Assembly (NCBI RefSeq): GCF_013694105.1
Contig: NZ_JACEFG010000005.1
Location: 1 to 64,000 of the forward strand
DNA from: Halobacillus locisalis
GTDB taxonomy: Bacteria > Bacillota > Bacilli > Bacillales > Halobacillaceae
Direction of reading: 5' to 3'
Length of the DNA stretch: 64,000 nt
Shown: positions 8,728 to 16,365 of the stretch, in pieces
Layout of the letters: each line of letters starts with the position of its first letter
How positions within the stretch are numbered: position 1 is the stretch's first letter
Notes under the pieces: generated by a model
The model's input: the letters and a program-made list of their open reading frames with translations, nothing else
Databases searched by the model: none
Told to the model about the DNA's origin: nothing
Translations under genes and position numbers: made by a program

Positions 8728-8766
8728 ACTTAAAATTATTATCACAAAAATGGAATAATTTTAAGT
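8728..8766. terminator. AT-rich hairpin
   Basis: ACTTAAAATTATT and AATAATTTTAAGT form a 13-bp perfect inverted repeat with a 13-base loop, followed by TTTTAT. It lies just upstream of the 8774 promoter and may insulate it. The arms match the hairpin at 3000-3036. Confidence 0.55.
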
Positions 8767-8773
8767 TTTTATA

Positions 8774-8833
8774 TTGACGAACAGTAAAACGTTCATTATA
8801 ATCGACCTATACCTAATAAACAGTTTACTGTTC
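8774..8833 (+). promoter_or_regulatory. Promoter with embedded operator, XRE control region
   Basis: TTGACG (8774-8779), a 17-base spacer and TATAAT (8797-8802) form a near-consensus sigma-A promoter reading toward the 9047 XRE gene. The palindrome GAACAGTAAAACGTTC (8779-8794) fills the spacer. A second palindrome, AAACAGTTTACTGTTC, is at 8818-8833. On the minus strand it overlaps a weak promoter candidate (TTGAAC then TATAGG) that could serve the 8322 regulator. The rest of 8323-9046 is AT-rich with no gene seen. Confidence 0.75.
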
Positions 8834-8959
8834 AAAAAAAGACTTAAAGACTAGATAGCTAAAAGAAATTGCTTTTGTATGAATAAAAAGACATAGGTAA
8901 GCATCACACAATTTACATTAACTTGCAACGGTTTCTTAGAATTAATAAGATATGATTCT

Positions 8960-9017
8960 TTAGACTCATAAACGAATCGTTTTATAAAGATACTTTTTAT
9001 AAATGCCATGAGTCTAA
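8960..9017 (+). promoter_or_regulatory. Long-range inverted repeat upstream of the XRE start
   Basis: TTAGACTCAT (8960-8969) and ATGAGTCTAA (9008-9017) form a perfect 10-bp inverted repeat around a 38-base AT-rich loop. It ends 16 bases before the RBS of the 9047 gene and could be an operator or an mRNA structure. Confidence 0.45.
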
Positions 9018-9046
9018 GGATCGCGGGTTTACGAGGAGGAAATTCA

Positions 9047-9289
9047 GTGTTTGGTGAATGGAATAAAGAAATGCGAAAAGCTAGAGGTTGGTCCCAGAGA
9101 GAGATGTCAAAGTTAAGTGGTATTCCACAGACTACTATTTCAGGCTGGGAAAACGGTTCAGAGTTAAGTACAAAGTGGTTGGTTCATCTGTGTAGAGTGT
9201 TTGATATTCGTATGGAGGAATTGCCATTTGAAGAAATGCTTGATCAGAGTGAGAACGCAAAGTCGAAGAGTGCAGCTGAGGCTGTATAG
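9047..9289 (+). CDS. XRE family repressor-like protein, 80 aa
   Basis: A compact lambda-repressor-like HTH: WNKEMRKARGWSQREMSKLS, then GIPQTTISGWENGSELSTKW and LCRVFDIRMEELPF. The GTG at 9047 is chosen because GAGGAGG (9033-9039) is 7 bases upstream; an ATG at 9008 lacks an RBS. Its likely promoter at 8774 carries a GAAC-N8-GTTC palindrome between -35 and -10, consistent with autorepression. It is a good candidate for the regulator of the copies elsewhere in the window. Confidence 0.8.
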   Translation: MFGEWNKEMRKARGWSQREMSKLSGIPQTTISGWENGSELSTKWLVHLCRVFDIRMEELPFEEMLDQSENAKSKSAAEAV

Positions 9290-9427
9290 GAATGACAAAC
9301 AAAAAAGACGACAGGAGGATAGAAGCCTTTTCCAACTAGAAAAATATAAAAAAATAGGAACAGACCTATCAATAACAGAACCAAAATGTGTGAAAAAATG
9401 TGTGAAAGAAGTGTGTGAACAAAAAAA

Positions 9428-9466
9428 GAAACACCGCATCAGCGGTGTAAGCTGATGCGGTGTTTC
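9428..9466 (+). terminator. Perfect 16-bp GC-rich hairpin
   Basis: GAAACACCGCATCAGC and GCTGATGCGGTGTTTC form a perfect stem with loop GGTGTAA. It is followed by AGAATTTC rather than a T-run, so it may terminate weakly, protect an RNA end, or be a DNA-level site. It lies between the XRE gene and the pilus operon. An imperfect copy of the AU-rich leader box follows at 9474-9497. Confidence 0.6.
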
Positions 9467-9580
9467 AGAATTTCAAATTCATATAATTCAAAAGGTGATT
9501 TCATTATAACCTTAAACATCTTTATTGTCAATCCTGAGTAAATACATACGCATGCTTAGTATTAAATGGGAGGTGGATAC

Positions 9581-11422
9581 ATGGGCAGCACAATACCTTA
9601 CAATACTGATCGTTCTATTATGTGGGGGGGCAAAGATGCCTTTACTCATATGTTGGTGACTGGAGCGACTCGTTCAGGTAAGACAGCTTCAATCTTAGAG
9701 TATATGTGCTATCAATTGCTATTGCAGAAGAAGAAAGGTAAGAAACTTGGCTTTACTCTTATTGAGCCTAAAGGTGATTCAATTCAGGTAGTTAAAGAAT
9801 TATGCGACGAAATGGACATTCCCTACATTTACATAGATCCAGAAAATCCAGATGAAACGGATAAATTTAATGTAATGGAAGGTCCAGTAGAAGAAGTCGC
9901 GGAGGCGACGGTTGCTGTATTGCAGTCGTTGTTCGGAAAGCAAGAAGCATTTTTCCAAACGATTCAAGAAATATCATCACGGAATATCACCAAGTTACTG
10001 AAAGAGCTTCAAGGAGACGAAATGGATCTACTTGATGTTCTGAAAACCTTGAGAAGTCCAGAGATTTTAAAGCAAAGAGTTGCTGACCTGAAGCAAAAGC
10101 AACCAGATTCAGAACTGGTAAAGTTCTTTGAATACGAACTGTTAGGTGAGCAAGCCCAGGACTATCGGAAGCTGGTATTGGGACTGAGAGCACAACTTGA
10201 GAACGTTACATCCAATGAATACTTAAGAAAAGTCATATCTGGAAAGAGTGACATTAACCTTAATGAGCATTTTGAAAAGGGTGGCGTCCTTCTTGTTAAT
10301 ACATCTCTTGCCAAATTAAAGAAATCAGGGGATGCTTTTGGACAATTTGTTGCCATGCACCTACAAAGTGCAACTTTCCGCAGGCCGAGACCTAAATGGG
10401 GGCAAGAACGAGTTCCTCATTACTTCATTTGTGATGAGTACAGTCGTTACATTAACCCTGATGTAGAGATATTTTTGAGTCTTGCAGCTAGTTATAGGGT
10501 GGCTGGAATACTTGCTACGCAGTCGTTGGGTCAACTGGAGATTGAAGCAGGCAAAATAAGTGGTCGAGCCATGAAAAAGGCTATTCTATCGAACTGTCGA
10601 AACAAAATCGCTTTCGTTGGTCACACTTACGAAGATGCTCAGGAGTTTGCTGATGAGTTTGGTAAAGACCAAGTAACTATAAGGCAATCAACCTTTACTA
10701 ATCGAATCCTTATGCCAAGACTCTTTCCTGATTCGTATCGTGATACGGAAAGTGAAGAATATCGCTTTACGCCCACCTACTTAATGGATGGCATGAAGCA
10801 ATATCACTTTGTTTGTAAGATGCTCAAAGATGGAACGCCACAAAAACCATTTGAAGCAAAAGGTAGGATTATCCCGCCTGATTGGAAAGAGCTCAGAGAA
10901 TGGGAAGATGACGAATCTTCTCAAGGTGCACTTGAAGAAATGGTTGGTAAAGCAAAGCAGTTGTTTAAGTCCTTCAAGAACAAGACCAAACAAGATAGTA
11001 ACAAGGCGATAGAGAAGAAAGAAAAAGTTGAGCCAGATATTACTGAAAGAGACGATGACATTTATATAGAAGAAAGTGCGGAGGATGAAGTGGATACTAT
11101 ACTGACACCTTCTGAACAACTAGAACATGAAAGAACGAATCAAGAACCTTGGGAAGAGCAGTATGCCCCATACGATCCAAACGACGTGCCACTGGAACCT
11201 TACATCCCACATAGTTCAGAAGATGAAGAATCGATGCAGAACTTGTTAGAAGAAATGAACCTTCTGGATGAAGGGTTTGCAATAGAAGAAACTGACGATA
11301 GTGAATCACCTTCTGTAATTCCAGACTCACCAGTGGAAGAAAAACCACCTTCTACTAAAGAAGTGGAAAATGAGAAAGCTTCTAAGAAAACCAGTAGCTT
11401 TAATGCAGACGGATTTTATTAA
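9581..11422 (+). CDS. VirD4/TraD-like coupling ATPase
   Basis: A hexameric motor that would feed DNA or protein to a secretion channel. Walker A is GATRSGKT (about residue 28), Walker B is HYFICDEYSRY (about 285), and a sensor-like region ILATQSLGQLE follows, as in type IV coupling proteins. It has no N-terminal TM segment, unlike classical VirD4, and has a long acidic, Pro-rich C-terminal tail (about 450-613). The ATG at 9581 follows GGGAGGTGG; an ATG at 9566 overlaps that site. It heads a long co-directional operon with Tad-type genes, an unusual pairing. Confidence 0.75.
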   Translation: MGSTIPYNTDRSIMWGGKDAFTHMLVTGATRSGKTASILEYMCYQLLLQKKKGKKLGFTLIEPKGDSIQVVKELCDEMDIPYIYIDPENPDETDKFNVMEGPVEEVAEATVAVLQSLFGKQEAFFQTIQEISSRNITKLLKELQGDEMDLLDVLKTLRSPEILKQRVADLKQKQPDSELVKFFEYELLGEQAQDYRKLVLGLRAQLENVTSNEYLRKVISGKSDINLNEHFEKGGVLLVNTSLAKLKKSGDAFGQFVAMHLQSATFRRPRPKWGQERVPHYFICDEYSRYINPDVEIFLSLAASYRVAGILATQSLGQLEIEAGKISGRAMKKAILSNCRNKIAFVGHTYEDAQEFADEFGKDQVTIRQSTFTNRILMPRLFPDSYRDTESEEYRFTPTYLMDGMKQYHFVCKMLKDGTPQKPFEAKGRIIPPDWKELREWEDDESSQGALEEMVGKAKQLFKSFKNKTKQDSNKAIEKKEKVEPDITERDDDIYIEESAEDEVDTILTPSEQLEHERTNQEPWEEQYAPYDPNDVPLEPYIPHSSEDEESMQNLLEEMNLLDEGFAIEETDDSESPSVIPDSPVEEKPPSTKEVENEKASKKTSSFNADGFY

Positions 11423-11443
11423 AAAAACGAGGAGAGTTTAATT

Positions 11444-12313
11444 ATGTCAGAAGTATTAAATGATGTGCTGATCGAAGGCTTTGATGCCTCTAAGGTCGAG
11501 TACAAAGAAAAGAAGGAAGATATTGATAATCAGCATTGGATCAACATTCAGCGTTCATATAGAGTGGGGCGCATTGAAAAAGGTATGATCACAGGTTTTG
11601 AGTCAATTAAGATAGATGGCGTCAATGAGCAGCTCTGTGGAATTATCCGTCTGGGTAGCAAAATCAAAGGGATTGTCCCATTATCTGAATCTGACTTTGA
11701 CTTGAAGAAAGACAGCTCTGCTACGAATAAATTCAGAAGCCTGGCTGGTAAAGAAATCACTTTCAATGTAATTAGCTTTGACGAAGAATCACGTATCTTT
11801 GTAGCTAGTCGTAAGCAAGCTCGTGAGCAAATGAGAGAGAAGTTCTTTCAAAACTTCGATGTAGGTCACAACATTCACTTTGCAATCAGGTTTGTGAACA
11901 ACGACTACCTTGTAGGCGATATCGGAGGAGTTGAAGCCTTCCTTCATGTATCGGAATTAAGCTATGCATGGATTAATGATCTACGTGATCGTTTCGAGTC
12001 TGGCCAATTGCTAAGAGTCCAAATTACGGAGATTAACAAAGAGAAACAAGAAGTAAAGGTTTCACGAAAAGCGTTGTTAGAATCCCCGTTCCCCGACTGT
12101 GCCGAACGATATAAAGAAGGTGGCGAGTACGTAGCTACTGTAACAGGCGTCACTGGAGGGCACATCTTCACGAATTTAGAAGATGGTGTTGATTCAATCA
12201 ACTCTCATTTGAAATTTGAGCTTCCTGAAATCGGTAGTAAGGTCTTGATCCGTATTACGAAAGTGAATATCAAGGACGAAAAAATCACATCACGAATTAC
12301 TCGAACACTTTAA
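11444..12313 (+). CDS. Protein with S1-type RNA-binding domains
   Basis: At least three S1-like OB-fold repeats are visible: around 40-115 (VGRIEKGMITGFESI ... GIVPLSESD), around 135-205 (DVGHNIHFAIRFVNNDYLVG ... FLHVSELS ... VSRKALL) and around 220-289. It resembles ribosomal protein S1 or Tex-like repeats and probably binds RNA or ssDNA. It sits inside the pilus/transfer operon, where an RNA-binding protein is unexpected. It could act on plasmid transcripts, for example the AU-rich leader boxes, but that is speculation. Confidence 0.75.
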   Translation: MSEVLNDVLIEGFDASKVEYKEKKEDIDNQHWINIQRSYRVGRIEKGMITGFESIKIDGVNEQLCGIIRLGSKIKGIVPLSESDFDLKKDSSATNKFRSLAGKEITFNVISFDEESRIFVASRKQAREQMREKFFQNFDVGHNIHFAIRFVNNDYLVGDIGGVEAFLHVSELSYAWINDLRDRFESGQLLRVQITEINKEKQEVKVSRKALLESPFPDCAERYKEGGEYVATVTGVTGGHIFTNLEDGVDSINSHLKFELPEIGSKVLIRITKVNIKDEKITSRITRTL

Positions 12314-12331
12314 GAGAGGGATGAAAAAGAC

Positions 12332-13078
12332 ATGACGACAGAATCTCAACTGGTCACGCCTTTTTCTATCCATCATCATAAATGGCTGTTGTCTTGGAGA
12401 AGAATACCAGCTAATCCAAAACACGATAAGCCATACGCTCTTACATCCAAGAAGGAATACAAGGTGTTAGAAGCCATCGCTAGTGTCGGTGTAATCGGTC
12501 ATTATCAGCTGAAGACCTTATTCAAGATGGATGAAAGTAAGATACAGAAGATGTTAAGAAAAAGGCTTATTGCTCACCATGAGATCTTTAAAAACGATGA
12601 AGCGATTGATATATACACCTTAGATAAACGTGGGGCTAACGATGTCATGCCAGAGTACAAGTCAAACTATTGGTTGAGCATGGATGTAAAGCGTGTTTTG
12701 CAAGCATTGTCCTTCTTTCAATTCAGTTATTTATTGATGGAAGAGCCTTTAGTGCTCGTTCCCTCACCAGCCCCTTTTATGGGTGGGGTGAAGATAAACG
12801 GAAAGTATTTCTACGTTTACATTGCAAAGGGCAGCATTGAAGATTTAACGATGTTTTTAAAATGGAAGCCTTACTTTCAACACCGAATCTTTATAGTAGC
12901 CGAACAGATTAATCAACTCAAATCTTTAGAGGTCTTTCTAGAGGCTAGTGAACTGAAAGTCAGAGTGTTGTTAGAAAAGGATCTACCTTATTTGAAGAGT
13001 GGTCAAACCCTTCATGATCTAGAGTTTTACCACTATGACAAAAAGCAGGCACAAGAAATGAAATGGCAATATAGCTAA
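12332..13078 (+). CDS. Winged-helix protein, replication-relaxation-like
   Basis: Residues about 28-95 show a winged-helix pattern (SKKEYKVLEAIASVGVIGHY, QLKTLFKMDESKIQKMLRKR, IYTLDKRGANDVMPEY) like the N-terminus of the 3230 protein. The C-terminal half has alternating strands and helices with no clear motif. It is 19 bases after the S1-domain gene and 23 before the CpaE-like gene, within the pilus operon. It may be a regulator or DNA-processing adaptor. Confidence 0.5.
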   Translation: MTTESQLVTPFSIHHHKWLLSWRRIPANPKHDKPYALTSKKEYKVLEAIASVGVIGHYQLKTLFKMDESKIQKMLRKRLIAHHEIFKNDEAIDIYTLDKRGANDVMPEYKSNYWLSMDVKRVLQALSFFQFSYLLMEEPLVLVPSPAPFMGGVKINGKYFYVYIAKGSIEDLTMFLKWKPYFQHRIFIVAEQINQLKSLEVFLEASELKVRVLLEKDLPYLKSGQTLHDLEFYHYDKKQAQEMKWQYS

Positions 13079-13100
13079 TGGAAGAGAGGAGGAACAATCA

Positions 13101-14360
13101 TTGAAGTTTGTACTTGCGATAAAGTCTCAGTTTTCCTTCAAGGTTCTATATGACTTATTGCACTCGAATCCCGCATTTAACCTGATCCGAGTGCACAAGA
13201 AGAACATGGAGCATCAGGGGGATATTGAAGAAATCATTGCAGAACAGGAGCCGAACTTACATATAGTTGATTCCTCCCGTTCCGATTTCAAAAGCATTAC
13301 AGCATATTTGAACAAGCATCATCATAACTTCATCATTTTTGAAGATGATTTTGAGCACACCCAAGAAAAGATTATGCGATTCATCTCAGATAGGGTCACA
13401 GATAATGACTATAAAAGACAAGAATCTGAGCAGCAGTATCACCAGGAAGAAAAGATTGTTTATCGGGACAGATATGTTGAAAAGCCTGTCGTCAAAACAG
13501 AATACAAATCTATACCTAAGAAGCTTATAGCTGTACTTAACTTCTGGAATGGGGCTGGCTCAACAACCTTTGCTACATCATTAGCAAGAGGGCTAGCTTC
13601 TCAAGAGTTAGCGGTTTCTGTAGTGGAGAGCCCTACACAAAAACCTTATCTGTTTGATTACTTGCAGGTGGGCGAGTATGAGGCTCTGAATGAAGAGTTC
13701 GTTTATACAGACCTTGCAAAAGAAGTGAAGAACACGGGATTCTACAAAATGAGTGAAGAACCTTTTCATTCTAAGGGGATAGACTGGTACGTCAACGATT
13801 CAAGATCCAAACCTGTTCAATCATTCGGTCAGGATGACTTCTTTCATATGATGGTTTCTATCAATACAGACATTCAAATATTCGATTTATCTACCACGTT
13901 ATTAGATACAACGATGAAAGAGTATTTGAAACACATGGACCACATTTATGTAGTCATTGAAGCAGATCCTGTGAAACTGGATTGGCTGTCTAAGTATGAG
14001 AGTGACAGTGGTCTTGCGGATGACCATAGCCAAGAGCACCAGCTCTTTAATTATCTCGAGCTGTTGGAAGAGGAAGGGTATGAGTGGGGTTTTGTCCTTA
14101 ATAAGTTCACTAAAGAAGGACGAATGAAAGAGTTTCTGAATCATATCCCGAAGAAACCAATCATACAACTACCGCCATTAGATTACCAATCCCTGAATGA
14201 CTGTATATGGGGGTCGCGATTTGTTTATGACGCTCAGCAAGAAGACTTTGATGAATGGCTCCGACCGGCTTTTGAGGATATCCTACCGAAAGACTTCACG
14301 AGGAGTAAAAAACAAAATAAAAAAGGCTTAATAAAGAAATTTATGAGGTCAGGAAAGTAA
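13101..14360 (+). CDS. CpaE/TadZ-like ATPase-fold protein
   Basis: A linker-containing N-terminal domain is followed by a MinD/ParA-like fold starting near residue 140 (KKLIAVLNFWNGAGSTTFAT, then SLARGLASQELAVSVVESP). The P-loop is degenerate: NGAGSTT replaces the usual KGGxGKT, so the signature lysine is lost and ATP binding may be weak. In Tad systems CpaE/TadZ places the apparatus at the membrane. The start is TTG with AGGAGG upstream. A second relative lies at 15180. Confidence 0.65.
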   Translation: MKFVLAIKSQFSFKVLYDLLHSNPAFNLIRVHKKNMEHQGDIEEIIAEQEPNLHIVDSSRSDFKSITAYLNKHHHNFIIFEDDFEHTQEKIMRFISDRVTDNDYKRQESEQQYHQEEKIVYRDRYVEKPVVKTEYKSIPKKLIAVLNFWNGAGSTTFATSLARGLASQELAVSVVESPTQKPYLFDYLQVGEYEALNEEFVYTDLAKEVKNTGFYKMSEEPFHSKGIDWYVNDSRSKPVQSFGQDDFFHMMVSINTDIQIFDLSTTLLDTTMKEYLKHMDHIYVVIEADPVKLDWLSKYESDSGLADDHSQEHQLFNYLELLEEEGYEWGFVLNKFTKEGRMKEFLNHIPKKPIIQLPPLDYQSLNDCIWGSRFVYDAQQEDFDEWLRPAFEDILPKDFTRSKKQNKKGLIKKFMRSGK

Positions 14361-14379
14361 ACGAAAGGGGTTACGGAAA

Positions 14380-15180
14380 ATGAAGAAAATATTTAGATGG
14401 GCGATTCCCTTTCTTCTAATGGTAGGTGGAATTGGGTTCATGCTCGCTTACGACTTTTACCTACAGCCAATGCTTAATACAGAAGAAGTAATTGTCTTAA
14501 ATAAGAACATAGCTTTTGCAGATGAGATAACAAGTTCTGATCTTTCTATTCAGAAGGTTAATAAAGACCACGTAGTAGAAGGTGCATTGCGAAGGGATCA
14601 ATTGGATCTTGTTCTAAACAAAAGAGCTTCTATTGACTTAGCAAGTGGGACTCAGATAAATAAATCGCTAATCGACTCCTACAACCTTGTTCCAGATACG
14701 AACAAAGGAGAGTTTATTGCCCCAATTCCTGAATCTTGGTTATTCGCAGTACCAGGAACATTGCGTAAGGCTTTCGTTGCTGATTTCTATGCTATCAGTG
14801 ACGGAGAAGCCGTGGATATAGAGCAACTTATTAAAGACTCAGAAGAATTAGGAGGCAAGGCCTCAAGTGAAGAAGGAAATGAGAAAGAGAATGAAAGTTT
14901 GATCAAGGATACAGAAGAAGTTTCAAATGCTGTAGAGAAAACTCAAGACCCAATTCTTGAGAATGTAAGGGTTGCTTCCGTTCGTGACCGTAGTAACTCC
15001 GAGGTTATTACAACAGATGATCAGACTGAAAGTGGCAGTGGTTCTATTGCAGAACTAGAGATTGTGGCAGATGAAGAAAAGCTAGAAACTATCCAACGCT
15101 ATGTAGATAAAGGATACAAGCTGTATGTGGTGTACCAGTTCAATATGGAAGATACACAAGATGAAGAGGGTGAACAGTAA
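14380..15180 (+). CDS. CpaB/RcpC-like SAF-domain membrane protein
   Basis: An N-terminal TM segment (about 5-25) is followed by a SAF domain (EEVIVLNKNIAFADEITSSD ... VLNKRASIDLASGTQINKSL), the arrangement of CpaB/RcpC, which assists Flp pilus assembly. A long acidic insert (about 150-200) separates it from a C-terminal strand-rich domain. The stop codon overlaps the next ATG by one base (TAATG), showing tight coupling with the second CpaE-like gene. Confidence 0.7.
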   Translation: MKKIFRWAIPFLLMVGGIGFMLAYDFYLQPMLNTEEVIVLNKNIAFADEITSSDLSIQKVNKDHVVEGALRRDQLDLVLNKRASIDLASGTQINKSLIDSYNLVPDTNKGEFIAPIPESWLFAVPGTLRKAFVADFYAISDGEAVDIEQLIKDSEELGGKASSEEGNEKENESLIKDTEEVSNAVEKTQDPILENVRVASVRDRSNSEVITTDDQTESGSGSIAELEIVADEEKLETIQRYVDKGYKLYVVYQFNMEDTQDEEGEQ

Positions 15181-16349
15181 TGAAGTTGTATATGTTGGGG
15201 ATCGATCGAGCATTGGAAGAACAGTTGACTCCACACTTTGGAGAAGGTCATATAGTCAATTCCTTAGAAGAAGTCTCTTCAACTACGGATGAAAAGAAGG
15301 ATAAGAAGAAAGAGCAGCACATGCCGAGCGTACTTCTTATTTCTGATAAAGACGTTAATCCAGAAGAGCTCTCTAATATTCAATCACAACATGAATACAT
15401 CTTTTACCTCGTCACTAATTCATACTCTAAGCCGATTGAGAAGAACATCCGAAGCCTTTGTCACTTGAATGACATTACTTTGATTCCACCTCGATTAACG
15501 GAAGAACAGATTGCAGAGAGGGTATTTACTACGATAAACCCAGAGGCTGAAAAGGAGAACAATGTTGTTTCATTCTTATCAACTGCCTCAAACATTGGAG
15601 TAACAACGCTTACTTTGAATGTAGCTCATTCATTTGCTAAACACTCTAAAGCGAAAATAGGTGTCCTTCTCCTGAACGCATGGGAGAGCGGTGAGGTACT
15701 ATTACCAAACTTCACTGGATCTTATCTTAATGATATTAAAGGCAAACTCAGTAACAAGCTATTGGACTCTGATGAGGAGTTTCGTGCAATCTTCCATTCA
15801 TACGAAAACATGTATGTGTTAGGTGGGAACAGGAACACTCGTTTAGAGCGTTTATTCAATAAAGAAGAGATTAGTTATTTGATTGAACGAGCTAAGAAAG
15901 AGTTCGATATTGTACTGATTGATGCAGGCTCTCATTTCGATAATGCTCTAATGATTCAGGTGTTGGAAGAGAGTTCTCACAAGTACATCGTCTCTAATCA
16001 ACAACCAAAGGTTATGAATCATTGGAAACGAGTTAACCGCACGATTTTAGAACCTCTTGGATATTCAAAAGAAGAGTTCATGTTGATCATTAACGAATAT
16101 AACGCGAATAACTCCCTGCAGAATGCTACTGACATTACGAAAGAGTTTGAAACGATGCTTCTCACGACTATTCCATGGTCAAGCTATGGGGCGGTAAGCG
16201 AAGCTGATAGCAAGTTTCTATATGACTTCAATGATGCTCCTTTCAATGAATCTATCGACCATATAATGAAGGCGATCAGTCGGGAAAATGACATTCCGTT
16301 AGAGGAAGTAGTCAAGAAACGGAAAAGTCTTTTCTCTTTAGCTAAATAA
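15180..16349 (+). CDS. Second CpaE/TadZ-like ATPase-fold protein
   Basis: The N-terminal about 125 residues look like an atypical receiver domain (PSVLLISDKDVNPEELSNIQ). A MinD-like domain follows (NNVVSFLSTASNIGVTTLTL ... IVLIDAGSHFDNALMIQV). Here too the P-loop is altered: SNIGVTT replaces KGGxGKT. Receiver plus degenerate MinD is the typical CpaE layout. Having two divergent CpaE-like proteins in one operon suggests a heterodimer. Confidence 0.7.
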   Translation: MKLYMLGIDRALEEQLTPHFGEGHIVNSLEEVSSTTDEKKDKKKEQHMPSVLLISDKDVNPEELSNIQSQHEYIFYLVTNSYSKPIEKNIRSLCHLNDITLIPPRLTEEQIAERVFTTINPEAEKENNVVSFLSTASNIGVTTLTLNVAHSFAKHSKAKIGVLLLNAWESGEVLLPNFTGSYLNDIKGKLSNKLLDSDEEFRAIFHSYENMYVLGGNRNTRLERLFNKEEISYLIERAKKEFDIVLIDAGSHFDNALMIQVLEESSHKYIVSNQQPKVMNHWKRVNRTILEPLGYSKEEFMLIINEYNANNSLQNATDITKEFETMLLTTIPWSSYGAVSEADSKFLYDFNDAPFNESIDHIMKAISRENDIPLEEVVKKRKSLFSLAK

Positions 16350-16365
16350 GGAATGGGGTGACGGC

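Noticed and set aside
8779-8794. LexA-type SOS box
   Set aside because: Gram-positive LexA sites have GAAC and GTTC four bases apart; here the gap is eight.
9201-9455. Rightward 84-aa basic frame overlapping the XRE gene
   Set aside because: Starts inside the XRE coding sequence without an RBS and runs into the GC-rich hairpin.
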